A stretch of 64,000 bases of DNA, from assembly GCF_024171945.1 (NCBI RefSeq), contig NZ_JAMTCR010000004.1:124001-188000 (forward strand), read 5' to 3'. The stretch's first letter is position 1. Every line of letters begins with the position of its first letter. This document shows positions 29,069 through 37,515 of this stretch, in pieces. This DNA comes from Actinokineospora globicatena (GTDB lineage Bacteria; Actinomycetota; Actinomycetes; Mycobacteriales; Pseudonocardiaceae). The notes beneath the pieces are model-generated. The model worked only from the letters and a program-made list of their open reading frames with translations, did no database searches and had not been told where the DNA came from. Both the position numbers and the translations under genes were made by a program.

Positions 29069-32000
29069 TCAGGTGACCTTGTGCTTGCGCACGGCCTGCC
29101 AGAACTGGGCGATCGGCGAGTTCGGGCCCTCGGCGACCCGGTCCCGCAGCTTCTCGATCGACAGGATCTTGACCCGCCGCACCGGCGGCCCGCCCGCGGA
29201 GAACGGGACCAGCCTGGCGCACCCGGTGTCGTCCAGGATCCGGATGAACGCCACCCACTGGTCCATCCCATACTCGTTCTGCCACCGGATGTTCTCCTCG
29301 GCGGGCCTGAGCGTGCGCTCGTAGACGACGACCGTGTCGACCCTGGCGCGGATGTTGTCCAGGAAGAACTCGACCGCGTCCGCGAACTCGCTGTCCGGCT
29401 CGGCCGCCTTGACCCTGGTGACCGGGGCGCCCAGTTCGTAGAGCGCCTGCCGCACCGCGTGCGTCTTCTCCAGGAACGCGGTGGGCCGCACCAGTTGCGC
29501 GACCGCCGTGTTCTCGAACGCCGTGACGCACTTGAGCGGTTTGCCGCCGGTCTCGACGAACAGCGTGCCGATGGCGCAGTCGATGAACTCGAGCCCGCGC
29601 ACGCCCGTGGACGGCAGCCGCAGGGTCTCGAACTCGCAGCGCTCGAACCGCACACCGTCCACCGCGACACCGATGAGGTCGAGCGCGCCGAAGGTGGCCT
29701 GGACCACCGCGGTCTCGGTCACCTCGCCCGTGGACCGCGCGTGGCTCGCCAGCAGAGCGCCCAGGTTCGCGCTGAACGTGCGCCGCTGGGAGGTGTGCAG
29801 GTCGTCCGGGAGCTGGTGGGGCTCCACGGTGAACAGCAGCTCGACGTTCTCCCCGCCCTCGCGGGTCACCCGGGACACGGTCGCCGCGCGCCACTGGACC
29901 GTCGCCATCATGGTGAGCACGTGGACGAAGTCGTCGGCGTGCAGGTCCCGCAGGATCGCGTCGGCGAGGAAGATGTCGTAGAAGAGCTCGTGCTGGAACG
30001 AGAACCGCTTGTCGGCGTTGGCCGAGCTGGACACCTTGAGCGCGCACAGCGTCGAGAGCCGGTCGCGCAGACCGGGGATGAGCGTGATGTCGTGCAGCCC
30101 GGTCGCGGCCAGCGCGGCGTGCTCGAGGTCGTCGAGATCGGCCTCCCGCGCCCCCCGCTCCGCCATCGCCACGGCCAAGCGCTCGAAGGTGGCCCGCAGC
30201 TGCGTGACGTTGAGCAGCGGTCGGTGCTGGCCGTCGACCAGTTTCGGTGACTCACGGGCGATGTACTGGTTGAGCAGCAGGTCGGGCAGCGTCTCGGAGT
30301 TCTCGTTGAAGGTGTCCGCGAACTCGGCGTACACCCGCGCGAAGAACGGCAGACCGAGCAGCTTGCGGTCCTCGCGTGAGAGCCGCTCCGCTCGCGCCGG
30401 GTCGACCCCGTGCTGGCGCAGGAACCCCGCGAGCTGGTCGTCGTCCCACTCGGTGACGGTGGCCACCCGGTGCTCGACGACGATGTCGAGCTGCTCGCGG
30501 TCGCGCCGGATGCTCTCGCTGTACTGGTTGACGTAGTACGAGGAGCGCGCCGAGACCACGATGACGCCCCGGCCCGCCATCGCCTCGATCCACTGCCGCA
30601 GCGAGCCGAGGGCGTTGTCGTAGCCCACCCCGCCGAGCAGCTCGTCGAGACCGTCGACCACCAGCGCGATGAGCCCGTTGCGGCACAGCGCCTTGATGTT
30701 CTCCAGTTCCAGGTTCTTGGTCTTGGTCGCGGCGGCGTCGATGACGGTGTCCAGGCTGTTGGACGCCTGCCCGGTGGACCGGACGTAGTACAGCAGCGGC
30801 AACCGGTCCTGCGAGCGGGTCGAGCCCGGTTCCCGCTCGATCTCGCGCGCCCGCTCCAGCGCGGTGGCGACCAGGGTCCTGGTCTTGCCGATGCCCGCCT
30901 CGCCCTCCACGAAGTAGATCCGGGACTTCGAGCCGCGCAGCCGCAGCCTGCCGTCGATCTCGGCCCGCAGCTCGTCGATGCCCATGGGCTCGGCCTTGCG
31001 GCTCGAGTTCTGCAGGCCCGTGACGCGGAAGGTGGGCTTGATGTAGACACCGGCGCCCTTGGTCCAGGCCAGGCCCTCCCGCTCGCCCTCGAGCAGTTCC
31101 TCCTCGATCTTCTCCAGGTACTGGCGGAAGCGCGCGACGGCCACCGGCCAGTTCACGATGTCGCGCAGGAAGTCCGGGTAGGGGCACCACTCGCCGGTGC
31201 TCGGGTTCAGCCACTGGCGTTGTTCGCCGTCGCCGAGGCGGAACTGGTCGGTGCGCGCCTCGGTGCCCTCGCTGGTGGCGCGGAACCAGAGGATGGCGAC
31301 CATGCCGTCGACCTCGTAGTGGTGGCAGGCGTGGTCGGCGTCGCGGAACCCGGCCAGGTCGAGCTGGATGTCGGCGACGAAGTGGCCGAAGCGGTCGTTG
31401 TCGAGCGGGCGCATCACCGCGGTCAGGTCGATGATCAGCTCGTCGCCGCCGCCCTTGACGGTGACGTCGGCCGAGCCCGCGCGCAGGTAGGTCGGCGCCG
31501 TGGAGTTGAACTGGGCGAACACGCACAGCCTGCCGCTGCGGTCCGCGCACAGGAACGGCCACATCGACAGCCGCCGGTCGGCCCACGCGAAGTCGACCGC
31601 GCCGAGGTCCGCGTCGCCGGGGCGCGTGACGATCTCCGCCCCGGTCAGGAACCCGCGGATGGCTGCGGAGATCTGCTTGGCCACCGCCAGCACGCTGTCC
31701 CGCAGCGCGGCGAGGTCCGCCCCGGTGGGCATCACCTGGGCGTGGGCGAGTTCGTTGCGCAGCTTGGTCAGCGAGCCGAACCGGGGGTCGCGCCCGTTGA
31801 AGCCGGTGATCGCGGCGAACACCTCGTCGACGAGCCTGATGACGGCGGCGAAGTCGGTGTACCCGGACTTGTGCAGGATCGAGCGCGCCTTGCTCAGGAA
31901 GGCCTGGTAGGTACCGAATCCGGGTGCGCGGCTCAGCTGCACCTGGTACGGGTCCTGCTCCCGCAGCGCGGCCGCCGCGCACAGCATGGTGAACCGGAGT

Positions 32001-32107
32001 TGGAAGTCGATCGCGGCGACGCTGAAGTGGATCGTCGAGCGCTCCGCGCAGCCGTCGTCGAGGTAGGCCTGTTCCAGTTCGTCGTACCGGTCGACGGCAA
32101 GGATCAT
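29069..32107 (-). CDS. HEPN-NACHT STAND NTPase, candidate defence protein
   Basis: 1012 residues from ATG 32107 (GGAG 9 nt upstream). Residues ~1-160 are helical and contain RNELAH (Arg117-x4-His122), the Rx4-6H active-site motif of HEPN ribonucleases. A ~200-residue beta-rich region follows. The NACHT NTPase has Walker A GEAGIGKT near 401, Walker B LIALVVDGLDELLGG near 481 and VIVVSARSS after it; a helical arm then carries FSFQHELFYDIFLADAI, typical of NACHT winged-helix regions. The C-terminal ~250 residues begin with pentapeptide-like sequence (ALDLIGVAVDGVRFERCEF). By family this fits bacterial NLR-like anti-phage proteins: sensing by the C-terminus, RNA cleavage by the HEPN end. That function is inference. 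Stand-alone gene. Confidence 0.83.
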   Translation of the reverse strand: MILAVDRYDELEQAYLDDGCAERSTIHFSVAAIDFQLRFTMLCAAAALREQDPYQVQLSRAPGFGTYQAFLSKARSILHKSGYTDFAAVIRLVDEVFAAITGFNGRDPRFGSLTKLRNELAHAQVMPTGADLAALRDSVLAVAKQISAAIRGFLTGAEIVTRPGDADLGAVDFAWADRRLSMWPFLCADRSGRLCVFAQFNSTAPTYLRAGSADVTVKGGGDELIIDLTAVMRPLDNDRFGHFVADIQLDLAGFRDADHACHHYEVDGMVAILWFRATSEGTEARTDQFRLGDGEQRQWLNPSTGEWCPYPDFLRDIVNWPVAVARFRQYLEKIEEELLEGEREGLAWTKGAGVYIKPTFRVTGLQNSSRKAEPMGIDELRAEIDGRLRLRGSKSRIYFVEGEAGIGKTRTLVATALERAREIEREPGSTRSQDRLPLLYYVRSTGQASNSLDTVIDAAATKTKNLELENIKALCRNGLIALVVDGLDELLGGVGYDNALGSLRQWIEAMAGRGVIVVSARSSYYVNQYSESIRRDREQLDIVVEHRVATVTEWDDDQLAGFLRQHGVDPARAERLSREDRKLLGLPFFARVYAEFADTFNENSETLPDLLLNQYIARESPKLVDGQHRPLLNVTQLRATFERLAVAMAERGAREADLDDLEHAALAATGLHDITLIPGLRDRLSTLCALKVSSSANADKRFSFQHELFYDIFLADAILRDLHADDFVHVLTMMATVQWRAATVSRVTREGGENVELLFTVEPHQLPDDLHTSQRRTFSANLGALLASHARSTGEVTETAVVQATFGALDLIGVAVDGVRFERCEFETLRLPSTGVRGLEFIDCAIGTLFVETGGKPLKCVTAFENTAVAQLVRPTAFLEKTHAVRQALYELGAPVTRVKAAEPDSEFADAVEFFLDNIRARVDTVVVYERTLRPAEENIRWQNEYGMDQWVAFIRILDDTGCARLVPFSAGGPPVRRVKILSIEKLRDRVAEGPNSPIAQFWQAVRKHKVT

Positions 32108-32236
32108 GGACGCGGCTCCAGTTCCCGAAGGTCACCTCTGCCGCTGGGAGTCGCGGTGCGTGAAGGGGGCGTTACACCCGGGCGGACGGTGGGTGACCTT
32201 GGTCCTCACCGGGGACTGGACATTTCCTGGACAAGA

Positions 32237-32770
32237 TCAGCGGAGCACGCGGTAGTGGGCGCTGGGGGTGGAGTGGTTGGTGTTGAGCCGTTCCAGGGGG
32301 ATGGTGGTGCCGCCGTCGTGGGTGAACAGGCGGGTGCCGTCGCCGAGGAGGACGGGGGCGATGAAGACGAGGATCTCGTCGAGTTCGCCCAGGGCAAGGC
32401 ATTGGGCGGCGGTGTTGGCGCCCAGCACGTTGACGTACTTGTCGCCCGCCGCCTCCCTGGCCGCGGTGATGGCGCCGGGTAGGTCGTCGGTGAAGGTGGT
32501 GCCCGGGACCGGGGTGGCGGGCGGGTTGTGGGTGAGCACGAACTGCGGTCCGGACCACGTGCCGCCGAAGGCGCCCTCGGCGTCGGTGCCGCGGTTCGGG
32601 TCGTCGCCGCCGTAGGTGCGGTTGCCGACGAGGATCGCGCCGATGGTGGCGGCCAGTGCCTCGGACTCGGGATCGGGGCCGTCCTGGGCCGCCAGCCACG
32701 ACATGTCGCCGTCCGGGCCCGCGATGAACCCGTCCAGTGACATCGTCGCCGAGTACAGCAGCTTGCCCAT
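32237..32770 (-). CDS. RibD C-terminal/dihydrofolate reductase-family protein
   Basis: 177 residues from ATG 32770 (GGGAGGTAGGG upstream). It starts KLLYSATMSLDGFIAGPDGD, the typical opening of RibD-C/DHFR-like reductases of actinomycetes, and continues with ILVGNRTYGGDD, VNVLGANTAAQCLALGELDE and FIAPVLLGDGTRLF. Family members are NADPH-dependent reductases; many small stand-alone copies have no assigned substrate. It is divergent from the ECF41 sigma factor gene across 95 bp. Confidence 0.87.
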   Translation of the reverse strand: MGKLLYSATMSLDGFIAGPDGDMSWLAAQDGPDPESEALAATIGAILVGNRTYGGDDPNRGTDAEGAFGGTWSGPQFVLTHNPPATPVPGTTFTDDLPGAITAAREAAGDKYVNVLGANTAAQCLALGELDEILVFIAPVLLGDGTRLFTHDGGTTIPLERLNTNHSTPSAHYRVLR

Positions 32771-32865
32771 CCCTACCTCCCGCGGTGGTGCCCGTCCCCG
32801 GCGACGGTACGCGACCGGTCAGCCCGACGCAGGGAGTCCACATCGGACGGTAGTACGCTGGTGGT

Positions 32866-33750
32866 GTGTCCGACCTGGTGGCTGACTTCGAAGCGCAGCG
32901 GTCGCGGTTGTTCGCGCTCGCGTACCGGTTGTTGGGGTCCGCCGCCGAGGCGGAGGACGCCGTGCAGGACGCGTTCCTGCGCTGGAACGGCGCCGACCGG
33001 GACGCGGTGGTCACCCCGGCGGCCTGGTTGGCCAAGGTGGTGACCAACCTGTGCCTCAACCGGCTCACCGCGGCGCGGGCCAGGCGGGAGAGCTACGTCG
33101 GGCCGTGGCTACCGGAGCCGGTGCTCACCGAGCGGGCCGCGCTGGGGCCGATGGAGTCCGCCGAGCAGCGGGAGTCGGTGTCGCTGGCGCTGCTCGTGCT
33201 GCTGGAGCGGCTGACCCCGGCCGAGCGCGCGGTCTTCGTGCTGCGCGAGGCGTTCGGCTACAGCCACCGCGAGATCGCCGACGTGCTCGACGTGACGGAG
33301 GCGAACTCGGCGCAGGTGTACCGGCGGGCCCGCGCGCACCTCGACGGGGCGCGCCGCCGGGTGCCGGTCGACCGGGAGCGGGCCGAGGTCATCGCCCACC
33401 GCTTCCTGGCCGCCGCGGCGACCGGGGACCTCGCCGGGTTGGAGAGCGTGCTGGCCGCCGACGTCGTGTCCTGGGCCGACGGCGGCGGCAAGGTCTCCGC
33501 CGCCCGGCGTCCGGTGCGCGGTGTCGAGCAGGTCGCGCGCTACCTCACCGGCTGGATGTCGCGGCAGGTCCCGGGGCTGGAGGTCTCGCTGCGGGAGGTC
33601 AACGGCGAGGTCGGGTTCGTCGCCGTGGTCGACGGGCGGCTGTGGGGCGTGGTGGTCCTCGAGGTGGTCGACGACCTGATCACCACCGTGCACGCGGTCG
33701 CCAACCCGGACAAGCTCCACCACCTCGCCGCCCAGCTCGGGACCGCGTGA
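32866..33750 (+). CDS. sigJ: ECF41-type sigma factor with SnoaL-like C-terminal domain
   Basis: 294 residues from GTG 32866. Sigma region 2 at ~8-75 (AYRLLGSAAEAEDAVQDAFLR), region 4 at ~100-160 (LTPAERAVFVLREAFGYSHR). The ~120-residue SnoaL-like extension has the three ECF41 hallmarks: WLPEP near residue 81, DGGGK near 205 and NPDKL near 282. In this family the extension binds core polymerase and tunes activity in place of an anti-sigma factor. ECF41 genes usually sit beside a COE gene (carboxymuconolactone decarboxylase, oxidoreductase or epimerase); here the next gene is a flavin oxidoreductase. Confidence 0.92.
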   Translation: MSDLVADFEAQRSRLFALAYRLLGSAAEAEDAVQDAFLRWNGADRDAVVTPAAWLAKVVTNLCLNRLTAARARRESYVGPWLPEPVLTERAALGPMESAEQRESVSLALLVLLERLTPAERAVFVLREAFGYSHREIADVLDVTEANSAQVYRRARAHLDGARRRVPVDRERAEVIAHRFLAAAATGDLAGLESVLAADVVSWADGGGKVSAARRPVRGVEQVARYLTGWMSRQVPGLEVSLREVNGEVGFVAVVDGRLWGVVVLEVVDDLITTVHAVANPDKLHHLAAQLGTA

Positions 33751-33770
33751 CCGGAGTCACCGCCCGGTCC

Positions 33771-33813
33771 TGTCAGCAATCGCGCCGCCGCTCGGTTCAA
33801 CTCCCGAACCGAG
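33771..33813 (+). promoter_or_regulatory. candidate ECF41 promoter with inverted repeat before oxidoreductase gene
   Basis: TGTCAGC at 33771-33777 resembles the ECF41 -35 consensus TGTCACA. Some 15 bp downstream is CGGTT (33793), near a -10 CGTC position, though the match is weak. It overlaps an inverted repeat CTCGGTTC (33791-33798) / GAACCGAG (33806-33813) with a 7-nt spacer directly before the ribosome site GAGGAG. The repeat could be an operator or a leader hairpin. Confidence 0.35.
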
Positions 33814-33825
33814 AGGAGCAGGACC

Positions 33826-34932
33826 ATGGCACAGCGGATCGTGGTGGTCGGAGCGGGGTACGCCGGGCTGTCGGCGGCCGGGCGGGTGGCGCGGGCGGTG
33901 GGGGACCGGGTCGAGGTGACCGTCGTCAACCCCAGCCCGTGGTTCGTGGAACGGGTGCGGCTGCACCAGGTCGCGGTCGGCACGGACGGCGCCCGGGTCG
34001 ACCTGGCCGCGCTGCTGGGGAAGCGGGGCGTGTCGCTGGTCGTCGGTACCGCGACCGCGCTGGACCCCGACGCACGACGCCTGACCGTGGGCGCGCGTGA
34101 ACTCGACTACGACTTTCTCGTCTATGCGGCGGGCAGCACCGGCGTCGTCGACCAGCACGCACTCACCATCTCCGGCGCGGACGACACGGCGCTGACCCGG
34201 GCGCGTCTCGCCCAACTCCCCGACGGCGCCAGGGTGACCGTCGTCGGTGGCGGCGCTACCGGGCTCGAGATGGCCACCGAACTCGCCGAGTCCCGTCCCG
34301 GCTTGGCGGTGCGGCTGGTCACCGGCGAGGAACTGGGTGCCTGGCTGTCGCCCCGCGCCCGCGACCACCTCCGCACCGTGCTGACCCGCATGGGCGTCGA
34401 GATCCACGAGACCAAGGTCGTCGAGACGCACCCGGACGGCGTCACCCTCGCCACCGGCGAGCACCTCCCCGGCGAGGCCACCCTCTGGTGCACCGGGTTC
34501 ACCGTCCCCAGCCTCGCCCGTGACTCCGGGCTCGCGGTGGACAACCAGGGCCGGGTGCTGGTCGACCAGACGTTGCGCTCCCAGAGCCACGACACCGTCT
34601 ACGCGGCGGGCGACGCGACCGCGCTGCCCGGCAACCTGCGGATGGCCTGCGCCACAGCGCTTCCCTCCGCCCAGCACGTCGCCGACGGCATCGCGGCCAG
34701 GATCACCGGCCGTGAACCCGAGCCGTTGCGGTTCAAGTTCGTCGCGCAGTGCATCAGCCTCGGACGCCGCGACGCGCTGCTCCAGTTCCTCAACCCCGAC
34801 GACAGCCCTGGGGAGAAGATCCTCACCGGTCGGACCGCCGCGCTGGCCAAGGAGGCCATCGTCCGGGGCGCCGCGCTCTCCGCCCGCCGACCCGGCCCGC
34901 TGCGCGCGGTTCGTCCACTTCGGACAACGTAG
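33826..34932 (+). CDS. NDH-2-like FAD-dependent pyridine nucleotide oxidoreductase
   Basis: 368 residues from ATG 33826 with GAGGAGCAGG upstream. N-terminal FAD motif VVVGAGYAGLSAAG (~6-19), NAD(P)H motif VTVVGGGATGLEMATE (~139-154), and the second FAD-contact motif YAAGDA near 263 with C-terminal GRRDALLQF. This is the AIF/NDH-2 oxidoreductase type found beside ECF41 sigma genes as the COE partner and likely target. No C-terminal membrane anchor is visible. Electron acceptor unknown. Confidence 0.9.
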   Translation: MAQRIVVVGAGYAGLSAAGRVARAVGDRVEVTVVNPSPWFVERVRLHQVAVGTDGARVDLAALLGKRGVSLVVGTATALDPDARRLTVGARELDYDFLVYAAGSTGVVDQHALTISGADDTALTRARLAQLPDGARVTVVGGGATGLEMATELAESRPGLAVRLVTGEELGAWLSPRARDHLRTVLTRMGVEIHETKVVETHPDGVTLATGEHLPGEATLWCTGFTVPSLARDSGLAVDNQGRVLVDQTLRSQSHDTVYAAGDATALPGNLRMACATALPSAQHVADGIAARITGREPEPLRFKFVAQCISLGRRDALLQFLNPDDSPGEKILTGRTAALAKEAIVRGAALSARRPGPLRAVRPLRTT

Positions 34933-34955
34933 CCGCGTGACCGGACGGGCGGGGG

Positions 34956-35375
34956 GTGGAGCATGATGTATCCCCTCGTCCGACGGTCGTGGGGTGTGGG
35001 TTGGTGCGTGGGGTCGAGGTCAGCTGGGCGCTGACCGGGTGGGCCGTGGTGGTGCGGGTGGCGGGGGAGGTCGGCGCGGTCGACGTGGCGGCGGTCGACG
35101 CCGAGCTGCGGGCGGTCTGCGCGGCGTGCGAGCCGGGTGCGGTCGTGGTGCTCGACCTGCTCGACGTCGCGCTGCCCTCGGCGCACGGCGCCCGGTTGAT
35201 CAACCGGTTCGTCGCCGGGTGCGCGCGCGGCCGGGCGCGGGTGTGCCTGGTCGTCGACACCGGTGGGGCTGCCTACCGGGTGCTGCGGGTCGCCGGGGTC
35301 AGCGAGCGGGTGCCGGTGTTCGCCGGTGTGCGGGAGGCCAGGGCGGCGGTGGACCGGGTGGTCAGCGGTCGCTGA
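34956..35375 (+). CDS. STAS-domain (anti-sigma factor antagonist-like) protein
   Basis: Up to 139 residues; GTG 34956 is taken, but a GTG at 35004 (MRGVEVSWAL...) fits the domain boundary equally well. The STAS fold is readable: strand VVVRVAGEVGAVDVAAVDAE, VVVLDLLDVALPSAHGARLI (with Ser in the position usually phosphorylated by an RsbW-type kinase), VCLVVDTGGAAYRVLRVAGV. STAS antagonists relieve anti-sigma inhibition when dephosphorylated; the kinase/phosphatase at 21540 has the matching catalytic domains, though no link is shown. The 3' end overlaps the convergent terC-like gene by 14 bp. Confidence 0.75.
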   Translation: MEHDVSPRPTVVGCGLVRGVEVSWALTGWAVVVRVAGEVGAVDVAAVDAELRAVCAACEPGAVVVLDLLDVALPSAHGARLINRFVAGCARGRARVCLVVDTGGAAYRVLRVAGVSERVPVFAGVREARAAVDRVVSGR

Positions 35376-36195
35376 CTCCGCTGTTGCCCTTGGTATCGCT
35401 GTTGCCCTTGGAATCACTGTCGCCCTGGGTGTCGCCGTCGCCCTTGGTGGCCGTGTCCTTGACGTAGGTGGGGTGCAGGTGCACCGGCTGCGCCGCCCGC
35501 TTGGCCTTGGCCCGCAGGTTGAGGAACTCCACGAACACCGAGAACGCGATCGGGCCGTACACGTAGCCCTTGGGGATGTGCTGGTCGAAGCCCTCGGCGA
35601 TGAGGCTGCCGCCGATGAGCAGCAGGAACGACAGCGCGAGCATCTTCACCGTGGGGTGCCGGTTGACGAACTCGCTGATCGCCTTGGCCGACACCAGCAT
35701 GATCACCATGGCCACCACGACGGCGGCGACCATGATGCCCAGCTCGTCGACCATGCCGACCGCGGTGATCACCGAGTCCAGCGAGAACACCACGTCCAGC
35801 ACCAGGATCTGGGCGATCACCGAGCTGAACGACACCGCCTTGCGGGTGGTCGCGTGCTCGGTGCCCTCCAGTTGCTCGTGGATCTCGAAGGTCGCCTTGC
35901 CGAGCAGGAACAGGCCGCCGAGCAGCAGGATCAGGTCGCGGCCGGAGATCTCCTGGCCGAGCGCGGTGAACAGCGGGGCGGTCAGCCCGATCACCCACGA
36001 CAGTGACGCCAGCAGCAGCAGCCGGGTGATCAGCGCGAGCGAGAGGCCGACGATCCTGGCCCGTTGCTGCTGCTCGGGTGGCAGCCTGCCCGCCAGGATG
36101 GAGATGAACACGATGTTGTCGATCCCGAGGACGACCTCCAGCAGCAGCAGGGTGCCGAAGGCGATCCACAACTCGGGGCTGAGCATCCAGTCCAT
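35362..36195 (-). CDS. TerC-family integral membrane protein
   Basis: 277 residues from ATG 36195 (GGAGGA 10 nt upstream), not the longer frame from 36261. Typical TerC sequence: LLLLEVVLGIDNIVFISILA, ILVLDVVFSLDSVITAVGMV with the conserved acidic residues within membrane helices, and a third helix cluster LSFLLLIGGSLIAEGF; about seven TM segments. TerC proteins act in metal (Mn) homeostasis or metalation of exported proteins. Unusual is the C-terminal cytosolic tail of hexapeptide repeats (TKGDGD, TQGDSD, SKGNSD, TKGNSG) encoded by an 18-bp tandem repeat. Confidence 0.9.
   Translation of the reverse strand: MDWMLSPELWIAFGTLLLLEVVLGIDNIVFISILAGRLPPEQQQRARIVGLSLALITRLLLLASLSWVIGLTAPLFTALGQEISGRDLILLLGGLFLLGKATFEIHEQLEGTEHATTRKAVSFSSVIAQILVLDVVFSLDSVITAVGMVDELGIMVAAVVVAMVIMLVSAKAISEFVNRHPTVKMLALSFLLLIGGSLIAEGFDQHIPKGYVYGPIAFSVFVEFLNLRAKAKRAAQPVHLHPTYVKDTATKGDGDTQGDSDSKGNSDTKGNSGVSDR
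35379..35450. repeat. 18-bp tandem repeat encoding hexapeptides in TerC tail
   Basis: Four in-frame units (35379, 35397, 35415, 35433) of the form CGCTGTTGCCCTTGGTAT with a few mismatches; on the coding strand they give K-G-N/D-S/G-D-T/S-type hexapeptides. The copy number may vary between strains. Confidence 0.8.
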
Positions 36196-36235
36196 GCGCT
36201 GATCGTCCTCCGCTGGGTCGTCCGGTGTACCCCGC

Positions 36236-37465
36236 TCATACCCGGGTCGGCACAGTTTCACCCATTCGGGATGAAACGGACCGGCGTGTGGTGATCGCCA
36301 CGCCGATGGCGCAGGCGATCAGCGCGGCGCCGACCACGAACGTGGTGCGCAACGCGGTCGCGACGTCACCCGGCGTGGCACCGGTGATATCTGCGGTCCC
36401 GGCGGCGGCGGTGAACACCCAGCCCATCGCCGAGGTGCCCAGGATGAGCCCCACTTGCCGCGACAGCGCGAGCATGCCGGAGACCGCGCCCCGGCTGGTG
36501 GCGGGCGCGCCCGCGACGACCTCGGTGCTGTTGGCGGCCTGGAACTGGGCGAAGCTCCCGGTGATCACGACGACCGGGATGACGTAGCCGGGGATCCCGA
36601 GGCTCGCGGGCAGCGTCGCCAGTGCCAGGCATCCGGCGGCCATCCCGCCGAGGCCGAGCAGCGTGGTGCGGCGGGTGCCGAGCCAGTCCACCACCCGGCC
36701 CGCCGGGAGCCCGCCCAGCGCCGCGACCAGCGGACCCGCGGCCATGACCGCGCCGACGACGGCGGTGTCGAGGCCGAGCCCGCCGGTCAGGTAGAACGGG
36801 CCGACGACCAGGGTGGACATCAGGACCGTGGTGACGATCGCGCTGAGCAGCAGGTTCGCCGCCCGGGTGCGGTCGCGCAGGACAGCGGCGCTGAGCCGGG
36901 CGCGCGGGGCCTTGGGCGGGTCCGGGAGGTGGCGGACGGCGAGGGTGAACGCGACGGCGCTGAGCGGGACGGCGACCAGGAAGATCGCCTGCCAGCCGAA
37001 CGCGGCGATCAACGCGCCCCCGAGCGGCGGTCCCATCGCGGTGCCGACGGCGGACACGGTGCCGAGCAGGCCCATCGCGGTGCCGATCCGCTCCCTGGGG
37101 ACGGCCTCGCTCACGAATGCCGCGGTCAGCGCCATCATGATCGCCGCGCCGACGCCCTGACCCGCCCTGGCCGCGACGAGCGCCCCCAGCGAGGGCGCCG
37201 CCGCGCAGGCCGCGGACATGACGCCGAACAGGGCGATGCCGACCAGGAACAGGCGTCTTCGGCCGGTCGTGTCACCGAGGTGGCCCGCGAGGACGGTCAG
37301 CGCGGTGACGGCGACGAGGAACGCCAGCACCACCCACTGGACCTCGGCGAAGGTCGCGTCGAAGGCCACCGCCAGGGTGGGCGCCGCGACGCTGGCGATG
37401 CTGGTGCTCAACGACGGCAGCAGCATCGAGAGGGTGAGAGCGGCGAGCGCCGCGCGCTTGGTCAT
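36236..37465 (-). CDS. MFS drug-efflux-type transporter
   Basis: 409 residues from ATG 37465 (MTKRAALAAL); the frame to 37522 overlaps the regulator's operator and is rejected. About 12 TM segments, the MFS loop 2-3 motif GHLGDTTGRRRLF and the antiporter motif-C-like region GTVSAVGTAMGPPLGGALIA, as in the DHA families of H+-coupled multidrug exporters. Divergently transcribed from an XRE-cupin regulator 50 bp away, which very likely controls it. Substrate unknown. Confidence 0.88.
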   Translation of the reverse strand: MTKRAALAALTLSMLLPSLSTSIASVAAPTLAVAFDATFAEVQWVVLAFLVAVTALTVLAGHLGDTTGRRRLFLVGIALFGVMSAACAAAPSLGALVAARAGQGVGAAIMMALTAAFVSEAVPRERIGTAMGLLGTVSAVGTAMGPPLGGALIAAFGWQAIFLVAVPLSAVAFTLAVRHLPDPPKAPRARLSAAVLRDRTRAANLLLSAIVTTVLMSTLVVGPFYLTGGLGLDTAVVGAVMAAGPLVAALGGLPAGRVVDWLGTRRTTLLGLGGMAAGCLALATLPASLGIPGYVIPVVVITGSFAQFQAANSTEVVAGAPATSRGAVSGMLALSRQVGLILGTSAMGWVFTAAAGTADITGATPGDVATALRTTFVVGAALIACAIGVAITTRRSVSSRMGETVPTRV

Positions 37466-37515
37466 GGCCACAGCGTGTGCTTGACCAGCAAATTCCAGCA
37501 AGTACTCTTGCCGGT
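37466..37515. promoter_or_regulatory. divergent operator/promoter between MFS and XRE-cupin genes
   Basis: The 50-bp spacer is AT-richer than its surroundings and carries direct copies CCAGCAAATT CCAGCAAGTAC (CCAGCAA twice, 11 bp apart, near 37484-37505). Both promoters must lie here, so one regulator binding would affect both genes. Confidence 0.45.

Noticed and set aside
30410-32482. 690-residue plus-strand frame opposite the NACHT gene
   Set aside because: Low-complexity Val/Gly/Arg/Glu sequence; the antisense NACHT protein has Walker and HEPN motifs.
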